This document shows, one piece after another, positions 16,675-25,764 of a stretch of 64,000 nucleotides of DNA. A model generated the notes under the pieces. That model made no database searches and was not told where the DNA came from. It worked only from the letters and a program-made list of their open reading frames with translations. Source of the DNA: G963663365 sp963663365 (GTDB lineage Bacteria; Hinthialibacterota; Hinthialibacteria; Hinthialibacterales; G963663365); the NCBI GenBank assembly GCA_963663365.2, contig CAXXIH010000001.1, forward strand, positions 1,612,001-1,676,000, written 5' to 3'. The translations under genes and the position numbers were made by a program. Numbering within the stretch: position 1 is the stretch's first letter; every line of letters begins with the position of its first letter.

Positions 16675-19600
16675 TCATTGACGATACTTGTGCGCCTTCC
16701 ATTCACCCCATTTTTTCTCATACACCAGCTTATTTGCCTCAAATATCTCATTTCTTCTTTCTACGGATAATTTGCTGAAACTTCCAGAATGCTCATGATG
16801 AACAAACACATCTTCAGCAATTGCAACTTTGAAACCAGCCAAGCGAGCGCGGCGGCAGTAATCATCATCTTCAAAATATCCGATCTTGAAAGATTCATCC
16901 AATCCGCCTATTTCATCAAACAAGCGCCGTCGAAAGGCTACGCAGAAGAATGCCACTGTATCAACATACAACAATTTTCTTGCATGACTTGACGTATACT
17001 CACGGGCATTCTTTTGCATATCGTCCATATTCATGTATTCGATGTCAATCTGCGCCTCGTTGCCGCACATGTTGGTTACAGCCCCGACTATGCCCAATTG
17101 ATCGTCTCTTTCAAGATGGCGGATTAATCCTCCAAGCCATCCTTCTGTTGTATATATATCGTTGTTAAGAATTACCAAATAATCGCCCGTCGCTTCTCTA
17201 AGTCCAATGTTATTTCCACCTGAGAATCCGAGATTATCGGCGTTTTCAATCAGTCGCATATTTGGAATTTCCCGCTCGCAGCCCTTCAGGTAATCAACTG
17301 TGTCATCAGATGACGCATTGTCAACAACCAACAACTCCCAATTTGGATATGCTGTAAAATTTTTCAGGCTTTGAATGCAGGCTTTGGTCAAAACAAGGTT
17401 ATTGAAAGTCAATACTATGACGCTGACTTTCGGAAAGCAGGAATGTATAACGTCTTCAAATTGCTGTGCCCGGTTAGTCCAACTATGTCCTTTTGCCCAC
17501 TGCTGACGAACATGAATGAGATCATGGCTTGAATGCTCGTCCATTGCTGTTTTCAACGCTTCAATAAATTTCTGCGCTGTTTCTGCTGTTCTTATTTCGC
17601 TATGCATCCCCCTTAAGTCATGCATATCAGTTGTCACGACAGGCTTCCCTGCAGCAAGATATTCATATGCCTTTATAGGATTCGTGCACTCTGTCAGCTC
17701 GTTTATTTTGAACGGAATTATGCATACATCGAAGGCGTGCACATAAGAGGGCGCATCTTCATATGGAACCTCTCCCCAGAAATGAATGTTGCTGAGTTTC
17801 TCAGCATTCTTAATAGACAAATCTGTAACTTCACCCACCAAATGAAAATCCCAATCCGGATAAACATTCGCTGCTTCTACTACAAGGTCAATGTCAAACC
17901 AGCTGGAGATCGCTCCTAAATACCCGACAACAGGCCTATCTGATGCTATCTTTAATTGAGACGGTTTATCAGAAAAGTGCTCATACTCTACTGCATTAGG
18001 TATCATAACTGCCGGGCGTATATCTTTGATCATTTCAAATAGCTTGTCCGCAGTCACTATAACCTTATCCGCAGATCGAATGAGCGCCTCTTCCTCAGAG
18101 AGAATATGCCTGCTGTTGTGTCGAAATCCGGCATGATTATCCATGCAATCATACACCAGAAAACTGGAGTCTATGATTTCTGCAAGCGGCCTCCAGAAGG
18201 AGTGCTCAACGATGCTTACCGACTGGGGTATCTGCATATCTCTCTTGATCGCCATAATTGCAGTATTCAATTCATTTCGGAGAGCATCACTCATCCTGTT
18301 TTCATATATATTCTTTATTGCATTTTTTGTACGCAACTTGATTATGAAGACATTATCAGCAGGACTTTCGAGAATTTCATAATTATATCCCTCACCAACA
18401 GGCCGTATAAATCTGGGGGCCATAAAGAAAACGCGGTATCCCTTCTTGCCAAGTTCTTTTGCAATGTGCTGCGGTCTCTGGAAACGAAAATTCCAATCAA
18501 TAACTGGGAAAACAAAAATATCGCATAAGTTAGAAGGGCCCTGGTTTAGCGCGGGATACTTTGAATGCTTTTGTATAGGAACTGCTGAGACATCTTGGAT
18601 ACTACCTGAATCCGCCATCGCAAGATTGTCGTATTGTAATGCCCAATCAAAATAGCGCCTTTTCAAATCTAAAATGAGCTCCCTTGCAGTAATCACATTC
18701 TTACGGAAAAGGCATGCTTCGATTGCTCTTGCAAATAGATTTCCTGCCTTCCACCTTATCGAAGCAAATAGAGAATCATTCAACGAAAGAACGTCGTTAA
18801 TACATCGACGAAGATGGACAATATCATATTCTCGATTCGAATAGTCATTTCTCAATGTCTTAAGTTGATCATTAAGAGCCAAGATATACTTATTTTGAGA
18901 TGCAACAGTATTTTGAAGGGTAATTTCATGCGCTTTCTTTTCTGCAACTTCATTTTCCAGCTTGCTTATCTCAAGATTTATATCTTCAAATGCGCTGAGG
19001 CCCCCTTTTGAAAATGAAGGAAATGTGGACCAATTCAAGATGGACTTGTTTTGCAATGCTTCATATAGTTCGAACTGGCGTATATTGAGAAACTCCTTAA
19101 TCTGATCATTATCATCTATTTCGTGATGTAGATCTCGGTCTATAAAGTTCTTTATTACGCCATCTTCCGGCAAACTCAATTTGTCGATTCCGCATGATAG
19201 AAGTTCTTCAAAGAGGCTTCTTGCTGCTGCGAGGGGATTAGAAGTGAAATCATCGTAATGGACTATTATCCTAGCCATATCAGCTGAATTCTGCAGCATG
19301 GAAAGCGTATATGCCTCCCATAATGCAATTCCTTGATGCAATGGCATCTTATTTCGCGTATATAAAGACATTGCAACTTCAATAGGCGAACGAGAGACTA
19401 TGATACAAACAGGATTGTCAAGGAATCGCCTCCATAATGGCAAAAGAAGGCACATGCGCGGGTCTTTTATTGCCCAGGGCTGATTCTCGTTCATCTCAGC
19501 GACAATTCTTTCAATAGTGCTGTATTCATAGCTTGTTTTTTCTGAGATTAAATTAAGATCCAGGCCGGAGATGTTATTCCAATCGCAATTTACCAGGGCC

Positions 19601-19773
19601 AACATCCTGTTATTGATATCTTTGACATCAAGTCTTTCCCAAAATCCTTTTTGATTATCATATGAAGCAGAACCAAGTAACTTTTCTGGTCCAAGATATG
19701 CGCCCATAAGATTCAAGAGGCCCGAAACTAGCGATGTCCCTGATCGGTGCATTCCAAGTACTAATATTTGCAT
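16675..19773 (-). CDS. Three-domain fusion: sulfotransferase, coiled coil, GT4-like and GT2 glycosyltransferases
   Basis: This is a 1032-residue cytoplasmic protein. Residues 1-240 are a sulfotransferase: ILVLGMHRSGTSLVSGLL is the PAPS loop and CIIVSRSPIEVAMSLY (about 128-143) the 3'-phosphate motif. Residues about 260-320 form a coiled coil (LEISKLENEVAEKKAHEI...). Residues about 410-775 are a GT-B glycosyltransferase (FPVIDWNFRFQRPQHIAKEL at the start, PIKAYEYLAAGKPVVTTDM for donor binding). Residues about 780-1032 are a GT-A/GT2 domain with VIVLTFNNLVLTKACI, DNASSDDT and the metal-binding ILNNDIY. One polypeptide could therefore add two sugars and a sulfate to the same glycan. The ATG at 19773 starts directly at the PAPS loop. 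Confidence 0.88.
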   Translation of the reverse strand: MQILVLGMHRSGTSLVSGLLNLMGAYLGPEKLLGSASYDNQKGFWERLDVKDINNRMLALVNCDWNNISGLDLNLISEKTSYEYSTIERIVAEMNENQPWAIKDPRMCLLLPLWRRFLDNPVCIIVSRSPIEVAMSLYTRNKMPLHQGIALWEAYTLSMLQNSADMARIIVHYDDFTSNPLAAARSLFEELLSCGIDKLSLPEDGVIKNFIDRDLHHEIDDNDQIKEFLNIRQFELYEALQNKSILNWSTFPSFSKGGLSAFEDINLEISKLENEVAEKKAHEITLQNTVASQNKYILALNDQLKTLRNDYSNREYDIVHLRRCINDVLSLNDSLFASIRWKAGNLFARAIEACLFRKNVITARELILDLKRRYFDWALQYDNLAMADSGSIQDVSAVPIQKHSKYPALNQGPSNLCDIFVFPVIDWNFRFQRPQHIAKELGKKGYRVFFMAPRFIRPVGEGYNYEILESPADNVFIIKLRTKNAIKNIYENRMSDALRNELNTAIMAIKRDMQIPQSVSIVEHSFWRPLAEIIDSSFLVYDCMDNHAGFRHNSRHILSEEEALIRSADKVIVTADKLFEMIKDIRPAVMIPNAVEYEHFSDKPSQLKIASDRPVVGYLGAISSWFDIDLVVEAANVYPDWDFHLVGEVTDLSIKNAEKLSNIHFWGEVPYEDAPSYVHAFDVCIIPFKINELTECTNPIKAYEYLAAGKPVVTTDMHDLRGMHSEIRTAETAQKFIEALKTAMDEHSSHDLIHVRQQWAKGHSWTNRAQQFEDVIHSCFPKVSVIVLTFNNLVLTKACIQSLKNFTAYPNWELLVVDNASSDDTVDYLKGCEREIPNMRLIENADNLGFSGGNNIGLREATGDYLVILNNDIYTTEGWLGGLIRHLERDDQLGIVGAVTNMCGNEAQIDIEYMNMDDMQKNAREYTSSHARKLLYVDTVAFFCVAFRRRLFDEIGGLDESFKIGYFEDDDYCRRARLAGFKVAIAEDVFVHHEHSGSFSKLSVERRNEIFEANKLVYEKKWGEWKAHKYRQ

Positions 19774-20256
19774 ATTGTCACCACTGGCTTATGAATTGAA
19801 AATATCCTTGTTTTGAAGAAAATGAAAACTGACAAAGTCGAACATAATGGATTATGCTTGCTCAAATCGATGCTCTTAACATGGTCTTGAAAACTCCTTA
19901 AGTTCCGCCCAAAGCATAATTGGTGGCGACTGTCCATTGGAGGCTTCATGACTTTAGCCAGCCCATATCGTATGACATACGCCCATCATTGTACACGGCG
20001 ATTTGACACTTCCTGTTTACGCACAAAATAAGTTTTTATCACTTTATCAAGGGAAGATGCAGCATATTCATTTAAAGAAAAGTCATCAGGAACATCAATT
20101 GGGCATATCCATATAATCTGGCTTTTTCCTTATCTTCTACAGAACTCAGCAATGCACCGCCAGCCCGCGCTTTGTCCGAGCCTTTGCTGGAATGTTTTCA
20201 GGTCTCACTACAATCACCTTTCTTCTACATATGGCGGCTCTGCTTTATATCCTTTT
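19774..20256. other. Non-coding gap after the fusion glycosyltransferase gene
   Basis: No convincing gene is seen in these 480 bases. Short ORFs on both strands lack recognisable features. The left part would carry the promoter of the leftward fusion gene; the right part runs into IS and gene remnants. Confidence 0.4.
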
Positions 20257-20406
20257 TCAGAACAGCGGGTCTTCAGGCATTTCAGTTGTGAAGCCGTATT
20301 CGGCGGAGTTTCCGTCCATCCTGGCATAAGGAGGAGTGTACGGGGCGGTAAAGCACACGTCCGCTTCCGGTATGCCAACCGGATCAGTCCTGCACGAAGA
20401 GTTGCG
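20257..20406 (-). pseudogene. Possible C-terminal fragment of an unidentified protein
   Basis: After the IS3 remnant breaks off, the minus strand has a short frame ending at TGA 20259-20257. It reads ...IPEADVCFTAPYTPPYAR and then MDGNSAEYGFTTEMPEDPLF, a protein-like composition with no low complexity. No start codon with a ribosome site is present and an in-frame TAA lies just upstream. It may be the truncated tail of a gene interrupted by the IS element. No family is recognised. Confidence 0.2.
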
Positions 20407-20788
20407 TTACGATCCGGCCGGGGCTGATACCGCAACGAGAGACGCTGACAAGACCGCACACACGACGCTCTGAACAAATCCTCTTCTCAACCATGTGCTT
20501 TGCAGTCAAACGTTGCTGAGAAGAGTTTACCATTTTTTGCATTGATCTTCTTCAACACCGTGGCGTCGATGGCTTGTTCCGCAACAATGTGACGAAGACG
20601 GCGATTTTCTTCCTCTAAGGCTCTCAAACGTTTCGCTTCCGAAACATCGATTCCGCCAAACTTATCCCGCTAGCGGTACACTGTACCCTCGGAAACTCCG
20701 TAATGGCGGTACACAGATACAATACGCCTGCCTCGACTTCTTTCAATATCCTGATGATTTGCTCCTCGGAATAACGTTTCCTGGCCAT
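20370..20788 (-). mobile_element. Decayed IS3-family element (orfA and start of orfB)
   Basis: The minus strand encodes MARKRYSEEQIIRILKEVEAG, the typical start of an IS3 OrfA. After a frameshift it continues with VYRHYGVSEGTVYR, a stop, DKFGGIDVSEAKRLRALEEE and NRRLRHIVAEQAIDATVLKK, the usual helix-turn-helix and leucine-zipper region. Further down, pieces of OrfB are visible in two frames: MVEKRICSERRVCGL, then LRYQPRPDRNATLRAGLIR and LAYRK. The catalytic DDE domain is missing. At least three frame or stop defects make it non-functional. Terminal inverted repeats were not identified. Confidence 0.8.
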
Positions 20789-20862
20789 GATGCGACTCCT
20801 CTTCGGCATTGTGCCAGAAATCCTCTAAATCATCCTGGTACTAAATTACAGGTGCAGGTAGG

Positions 20863-20994
20863 GTTAACTGGGAGTTCTATGTATTGAGCACGGATTTGAT
20901 TAACGAGAGGCTGGGGGATGCGAAGAGCGTGGGATTGGGGAGGCTTAGGGGCTGGCTGGGGCGGTGGGGTATGATGGTCTCAAAAGCGAGATAG
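20863..20994 (+). pseudogene. Possible internal fragment of a displaced gene
   Basis: The plus strand reads VNWEFYVLSTDLINERLGDA and then KSVGLGRLRGWLGRWG before a TAG. The composition is protein-like and rich in W, R and L, but there is no start codon with a ribosome site. It lies between the IS3 remnant and the tRNA, where gene debris is expected. No family is assigned. Confidence 0.25.
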
Positions 20995-21122
20995 ACTCGG
21001 CTGCGGACGCTATTCAAAAGGCGAATAATTTGCGCTAGTTTGCGATCTCTGTTGGTAGCTTATTGGTTACTTTGAGGTCGGGTAAGAAGTGGGGTTGGTG
21101 ACCTAACTCTAGTCTTATCAAG

Positions 21123-21195
21123 TGCCGGCACACGGGCTCGAACCGCGGACCTACTGATTACAAATCAGTTGCTCTACCAACTGAGCTATGCCGGC
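21123..21195 (-). tRNA. tRNA-Thr (anticodon TGT)
   Basis: A full cloverleaf is readable on the minus strand. The acceptor stem is GCCGGCA pairing with TGCCGGC, the D-arm is AGCTCAGTTGGTAGAGC, the anticodon stem-loop CTGATTTGTAATCAG has anticodon TGT, and the T-arm contains GGTTCGAGCC. The discriminator base is A and the CCA end is not encoded. The length is 73 bases. The 3' end points left, towards the AT-rich region with IS remnants. Confidence 0.97.
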
Positions 21196-21221
21196 GTGAG
21201 GGAGAAATGTAGCGGTATGAG

Positions 21222-21246
21222 CCCCGGCGGTCAAAACCGCCCGGGG
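21222..21246 (-). terminator. GC-rich hairpin between exporter gene and tRNA
   Basis: CCCCGGCGGT and ACCGCCCGGGG form a strong stem with one bulged base and a CAAA loop. It lies downstream of the leftward ABC exporter gene and upstream of the tRNA. It lacks a following T run, so termination is uncertain. Confidence 0.35.
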
Positions 21247-21402
21247 TGTCTCTGCAACAGGCGATGACCGGACGGCGCGCCATAAGGAGCAGGCGGGATT
21301 CGAGGCCGAATCCATGATTCATTGGGCATTTGTGAGTCAATAAGCCGTGGCAACCCGGATGCCATGTGAGTGGTGTTTCTCTAAATCCGAAGCCCCGAGT
21401 TT

Positions 21403-23286
21403 TCAGGAACGGATGCCGAGACTCTCTTCGAGCAATTGGCGCTGATGGATTGAGGCATACAGCCCTTCACGCAGGATCAGCTCTTCATGCGTTCCGCGTT
21501 CGACAATTCTTCCATCCTCAAGCACGATGATCGTATCGGCGTTTTTAACAGTCGAGATACGATGTGAAATCAGCAGCGTGGTGCGTCCGGACATCTCACG
21601 CCGTAAGCCTCTCAAGAGTTCTTCTTCGGTGTGGGTATCGACCGCCGAAAGGCAATCATCCAAAAGCAGAATAGGCCGGTTCAGGATTAGCGCGCGCGCA
21701 ATACCCAACCTTTGCCGTTGCCCGCCGGAAAGCGTGATACCGCGTTCGCCGAGCATCGTCTCATAACCTTTGGCAAAGGTATCTACTTCAGCATCCAACT
21801 GCGCCGTACGTGAGGCCCGCAGCATCCGCTCCTCAAGTTCCTCGGATGGCGATCCATCTTGGGGCAGTCCGAAGAGAATGTTATCCCGTATGGATGTGGA
21901 GAAAAGAAATACATCTTGCGAAACATAGGCAATCTGTTGGCGCAACTGCTGCAACGGAATCGAGGTAATATCATGCCCGCCGATAAAGATTTTTCCCGGC
22001 TGCAAAGGGAAATAATGCAGAAGCAAATTGACCAGTGTCGATTTGCCGCAGCCTGTCGGCCCGATAATGGCGATGGTGCTGCCCGCTTCGATTTCAAGAT
22101 CGATATCCTGCAACACAGCTTGTGTGCTGCCCGGGTACTGGAAGGTCAAACGGCGAATATCGATGCTTGGCGGTCCGAGGATACGTTCGCTGGTTTCCGG
22201 GGGATCATGCACAAGCGGTTCGGTCTGCAAAATCGTATCAATGCGCTGCCAAGAGACTGTCCCCCGAAACAAGACATTCATAATCCAGCCGAAAGCGATC
22301 ATGGGCCAGAACAGCATTAAATAATACGAAACATATTGCCAAAACTCGCCCAGAGTCATGGCTTCGTTAATTGTGCGGTAGCCTGCCGCCAAAAATAAAA
22401 TGGCCATGCCGAAACCGCCGATAAAACGCATTAGCGGCCATGCAATAGCCCGGACTTTTACCATGGCTAGATTTTGATCGAGATAGGTTTGATTGATTTT
22501 TTTAAAACGTTCCGCTTCGGCCTCTTCCTGAAGATACGCCTTAACGACACGGATTCCGGAGAGATTCTCTTGGACATGAGATGAGAGCGTGGAATATGTT
22601 TCTTGAGCCAACATGCTCAGCCGGTGAATGATCCGGGTCCAGTAGTTTACCGATACGCATAAAACAACGATTGGAATAAGAACCGCCAAGGCTACCACCG
22701 CATCGCGGGCAAACATATAAGAGAGAACCAAGATTACAATCCAGATGGTCTGCGCGGGATACATCAAACCGGGCCCCAAGAGCAGCCGGACCTGTTCGAT
22801 GTCGCTGGCCGAACGGGTCATGAGGTCGCCGGTGCGTGTATTGTGAAAGAAACTCGGAGTGAGGGCGGTCAGGTGCTCGTAAAAGGTTTGGCGCAGATCC
22901 CGCTCCGAAAAACGTGAGGCGCTGATAATGCAATAACGTCCGCCAAAAAGCGCGAGCGCCGCCAATATGCCTACAAACAGCATTGAAAGAATAAAAACAT
23001 TTAGGGTTAGATTTTCAGGTTCGGGTTGCAGGCCCACCAGGGGCATAATTACGTGCATGCACAAAAGCAGCACCCAGTCGGAATTCCACAAATGCAAATA
23101 TTCTGTATCCCCGCCCAGGTGATCGACCAGATGACGAATGATCTTTGGAGCCTGCATTGTCATCAGGCCGTGGATCAGGACAAAGACCATGCCCAGCGCA
23201 ATACGCCATGAGTAAGGCTTCACAAAGGGGTACAGGCGCTTCAAACGGCGGACAGACGTCAAAAAGGAAGTGGAATCTGAACTCAT
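21403..23286 (-). CDS. ABC exporter, fused permease and ATPase (MsbA-like)
   Basis: This is a 627-residue half-transporter. Residues about 20-350 form a type I exporter membrane domain with six segments. The ATPase domain follows: Walker A GPTGCGKSTLVN (about 405-416), Q-loop YVSQDVFLFSTSIRDNILFG, signature LSGGQRQRLGIARAL, Walker B ILLLDDCLSAVDTHTEEEL and switch His in LISHRIST. It would work as a homodimer exporting lipids or peptides. Loops between segments 2 and 3 are longer than usual (WNSDWVLLLCMHVIMPLVGLQ...). It is the first gene to the right of the tRNA and is followed upstream by a radical SAM gene 88 bases away on the same strand, so the two may be co-transcribed. Confidence 0.93.
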   Translation of the reverse strand: MSSDSTSFLTSVRRLKRLYPFVKPYSWRIALGMVFVLIHGLMTMQAPKIIRHLVDHLGGDTEYLHLWNSDWVLLLCMHVIMPLVGLQPEPENLTLNVFILSMLFVGILAALALFGGRYCIISASRFSERDLRQTFYEHLTALTPSFFHNTRTGDLMTRSASDIEQVRLLLGPGLMYPAQTIWIVILVLSYMFARDAVVALAVLIPIVVLCVSVNYWTRIIHRLSMLAQETYSTLSSHVQENLSGIRVVKAYLQEEAEAERFKKINQTYLDQNLAMVKVRAIAWPLMRFIGGFGMAILFLAAGYRTINEAMTLGEFWQYVSYYLMLFWPMIAFGWIMNVLFRGTVSWQRIDTILQTEPLVHDPPETSERILGPPSIDIRRLTFQYPGSTQAVLQDIDLEIEAGSTIAIIGPTGCGKSTLVNLLLHYFPLQPGKIFIGGHDITSIPLQQLRQQIAYVSQDVFLFSTSIRDNILFGLPQDGSPSEELEERMLRASRTAQLDAEVDTFAKGYETMLGERGITLSGGQRQRLGIARALILNRPILLLDDCLSAVDTHTEEELLRGLRREMSGRTTLLISHRISTVKNADTIIVLEDGRIVERGTHEELILREGLYASIHQRQLLEESLGIRS

Positions 23287-23374
23287 AAACCGCAGACTAC
23301 CTGTGAGTCCATAGTACGATCAACGATGACCGGGAGAGAATGAAAGATGCCTTGTTGCATCTTGCCATTCGGCC

Positions 23375-24889
23375 TTAGGCGGCTTGCACGGCTTGCGGGT
23401 CTTTTTTGTCCGTACGTTTTGCCAGAACGCGGGGCAGAGCGCCTTTCCGGGAAGCGAGAGATTTTTTGGAGCCGAATCCCCAAGAGAGCAACCGCATTCC
23501 GGCTCGTGCCTGCCGTTTGAACTGATCCCAACTGTTTACGCTTAAAAGCCGGCGCACGATATAGCCGGGCCGCATATAAAAAGATTTGTATCCGGCCTGC
23601 AAAAGCTCGATAAGTTCATCGCGGGATAATTTTTCATCCCAAACACGAGGGACAAAATTCTCATCCATTTCCGCCGCAAATTCCTTCCAGAAATCGCGCT
23701 CATAAAGCCCCTCACGTAATGCGCGGGCATAGAGTTCGGTTGCGGGGAATGGAGTGGTAATCGAGATATGTACGAAATCAGCGGCCAGATTGCGGGCAAA
23801 ATCCAAAGTCTCTTCCATCTGCTCGCGCGTTTCGGTGGGATTACCCAACATAAAATAACCGAGCGTGGCAATGCCCCGGTCCCGGGTCATTTTGAATACA
23901 CGTTTGACCTTTTCCAGGTTCAACCCTTTTTTAAGAACCTTAATAATCTCTTGATTGCCCGATTCCACCCCGAAATGAATCCGTGTGCAGCCCGCCCGCT
24001 GCATGGCATCCAAGACCTGTTCATCAATCGTATTCACGTGCGCCCGGACATCCCAATGCAATTTAATGCCCCGATTTACTATTTCATCGCAAACTTGTAG
24101 CACGCGGTCTTTGCGGATCGAGAACGTATCATCGTAAAAAAAGATTTCTTTGATGCCCATTTCCTCGCAGACCGCCATCTCATCGACAACGCTTTCGGCT
24201 GTGCGGTAGCGGAACTGTTTGCCGAGATGGGGCCGGTCACAAAAGATGCACTGCATGGGGCATCCCCGGCTGGTCATCATGGTCGTGATCGGTGACCGTT
24301 GGGCCAGAACGGAGGTATATCGTGATTGAGGGATCAACTCCCGGGCGGGGAAGGGGAGTTTATTGAGATCGTCATGCAACGGAACGAGCGCGTTTTTAAA
24401 CACACGTCCATTACGCTTATAAGCAATCGAGGGCACCAATGCCAAGTCTTTCCCGTTCGCCAAGGCGTTAATAAGGTGCGTAAATGTCTCCTCGCCTTCG
24501 CCAATAACCAAATAATCAATCTCCGGCAATCCGATGGTCTCTTCCGGATAGATATAAACATGAGGGCCACCGAGGACGACGGGAATCTCAGGATCAACAT
24601 TTTTGACCGCCCGCGCCGTCAAAACCACATCGATCAGTGTGAAGGTCATGGTCTGAATTCCGACCAAATCCGGTTTCCGGCGGCGAATCTCCTCTTCAAT
24701 TTGCGGATAGGTCAGACGGTCGACATGAGTATCGAGGACTTCCACCTCATGATCGGTGTTTTTTTTCAGATAGGCCGCGACATAGAGAAGCCCTAAAGGG
24801 GGGTATAAACCGCTCTCTTCGTCTACCACGCTGGGCACATTAGTGGTGATCATATTGGCGTCGGGCGGTGAGATGAGTAGGACTTTCAT
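23375..24889 (-). CDS. B12-binding radical SAM protein
   Basis: This is a 504-residue enzyme. Residues 1-150 form a cobalamin-binding Rossmann domain (MKVLLISPPDANMI start, DLVGIQTMTFTLIDVV, IPVVLGGPHVYIYPEE, IDYLVIGEGEETFTHLI). TSRGCPMQCIFCDRPHLG (about residues 208-225) provides the Cys-x3-Cys-x2-Cys cluster that binds the 4Fe-4S and SAM. This is the class B radical methylase / BchE-like architecture, including HpnJ-type enzymes acting on lipids. The substrate is unknown. Being just upstream of a lipid-type ABC exporter suggests a shared pathway, but that is inference. Confidence 0.9.
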   Translation of the reverse strand: MKVLLISPPDANMITTNVPSVVDEESGLYPPLGLLYVAAYLKKNTDHEVEVLDTHVDRLTYPQIEEEIRRRKPDLVGIQTMTFTLIDVVLTARAVKNVDPEIPVVLGGPHVYIYPEETIGLPEIDYLVIGEGEETFTHLINALANGKDLALVPSIAYKRNGRVFKNALVPLHDDLNKLPFPARELIPQSRYTSVLAQRSPITTMMTSRGCPMQCIFCDRPHLGKQFRYRTAESVVDEMAVCEEMGIKEIFFYDDTFSIRKDRVLQVCDEIVNRGIKLHWDVRAHVNTIDEQVLDAMQRAGCTRIHFGVESGNQEIIKVLKKGLNLEKVKRVFKMTRDRGIATLGYFMLGNPTETREQMEETLDFARNLAADFVHISITTPFPATELYARALREGLYERDFWKEFAAEMDENFVPRVWDEKLSRDELIELLQAGYKSFYMRPGYIVRRLLSVNSWDQFKRQARAGMRLLSWGFGSKKSLASRKGALPRVLAKRTDKKDPQAVQAA

Positions 24890-25117
24890 GACGCTCCTGC
24901 GGGTGATGCCGTTTTGTATACTTTACCAGGTTAAATAAATCGTGCAATCGCGGCCACCCACCGATTTGGAACCTAGTAGCATTTTGACGCGGTCTCCCGG
25001 GCAGTGTCCATGGAAACCGGTAGTTTGAATCATATCAATGAGTTGCGGATGGTTCCCGACGGAAATCCGTATTCGTGAATGAGCGGCGGACGATAGGCGG
25101 ACGCTTTGCGATTCGGT

Positions 25118-25663
25118 TCAAATCATGCGTGGATGTTCCAGAATTGCGCAAACGACCGAATAGAGGGCATGCAACGGCGATGGATGGATGCGTTTGACTC
25201 GGGGCACTGCGATGACAGGTCTTAGCTCTGTTGCGTCACCAACGCGTGACAATTCGATGCAGCATTCCCGTTCATGAATCCACTCCCAGCATTGGCGCTC
25301 GGTCGGCAAAAACAGACAGTCTGTGATTTCACCGACTTCAACAACCTCATCGAACCTGTCATCGGGGAATGAAATTTCGAACACTAAGAGTGGCCTTTCC
25401 GGATGGCCGTTACCTTCGCCGTCCTGCACAATGGCCCACACCATACGTACGTTTTCTTCTCCGGTGCTTGGATCCACATGCAAGACCCAATCACCCTCAG
25501 TTGGTTCCCAAATGAAACCCCTTGAATAGGCGTGTGAGACCGACCGCAACTTTCGAACCAAAGGCAACAATGTCTTGAGGTTATCCTCCAAGAATTTCCG
25601 TTGGCTTGGAACAACCGGACGCTGCCGTTGTTGCGATGCGCTGGATTCTGCGTTCTTTTCCAT
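25118..25663 (-). CDS. Conserved-looking protein of unknown function (181 aa)
   Basis: This 181-residue soluble protein has no recognised family. It opens with a polar, Gln-rich N-terminus, followed by a helix-rich part (FLEDNLKTLLPLVRKLRSVSHAYS), then a beta-rich segment (GDWVLHVDPSTGEENVRMVWAIVQ and LLVFEISFPDDRFDEVVEVG) and a Trp/Cys-containing region (ERQCWEWIHERECCIEL). It is divergently transcribed from the GGDEF-like gene with a gap of 101 bases that must hold both promoters. The pairing hints at a shared role or regulation. ATG 25663 is used as the start. Confidence 0.6.
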   Translation of the reverse strand: MEKNAESSASQQRQRPVVPSQRKFLEDNLKTLLPLVRKLRSVSHAYSRGFIWEPTEGDWVLHVDPSTGEENVRMVWAIVQDGEGNGHPERPLLVFEISFPDDRFDEVVEVGEITDCLFLPTERQCWEWIHERECCIELSRVGDATELRPVIAVPRVKRIHPSPLHALYSVVCAILEHPRMI

Positions 25664-25764
25664 ATCGTGGTTTGGCGTATCGGACGAAATCGGTCCAATC
25701 GTTTAAATCAAGTACTAGCGGCAACTTGCCGAGAATCAGTAACACAAAAGGATAGCAATGAACG

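Noticed and set aside
20152..20427. Plus-strand ORF of 91 codons
   Set aside because: It lies antisense to readable IS3 remnants and has no protein-like features.
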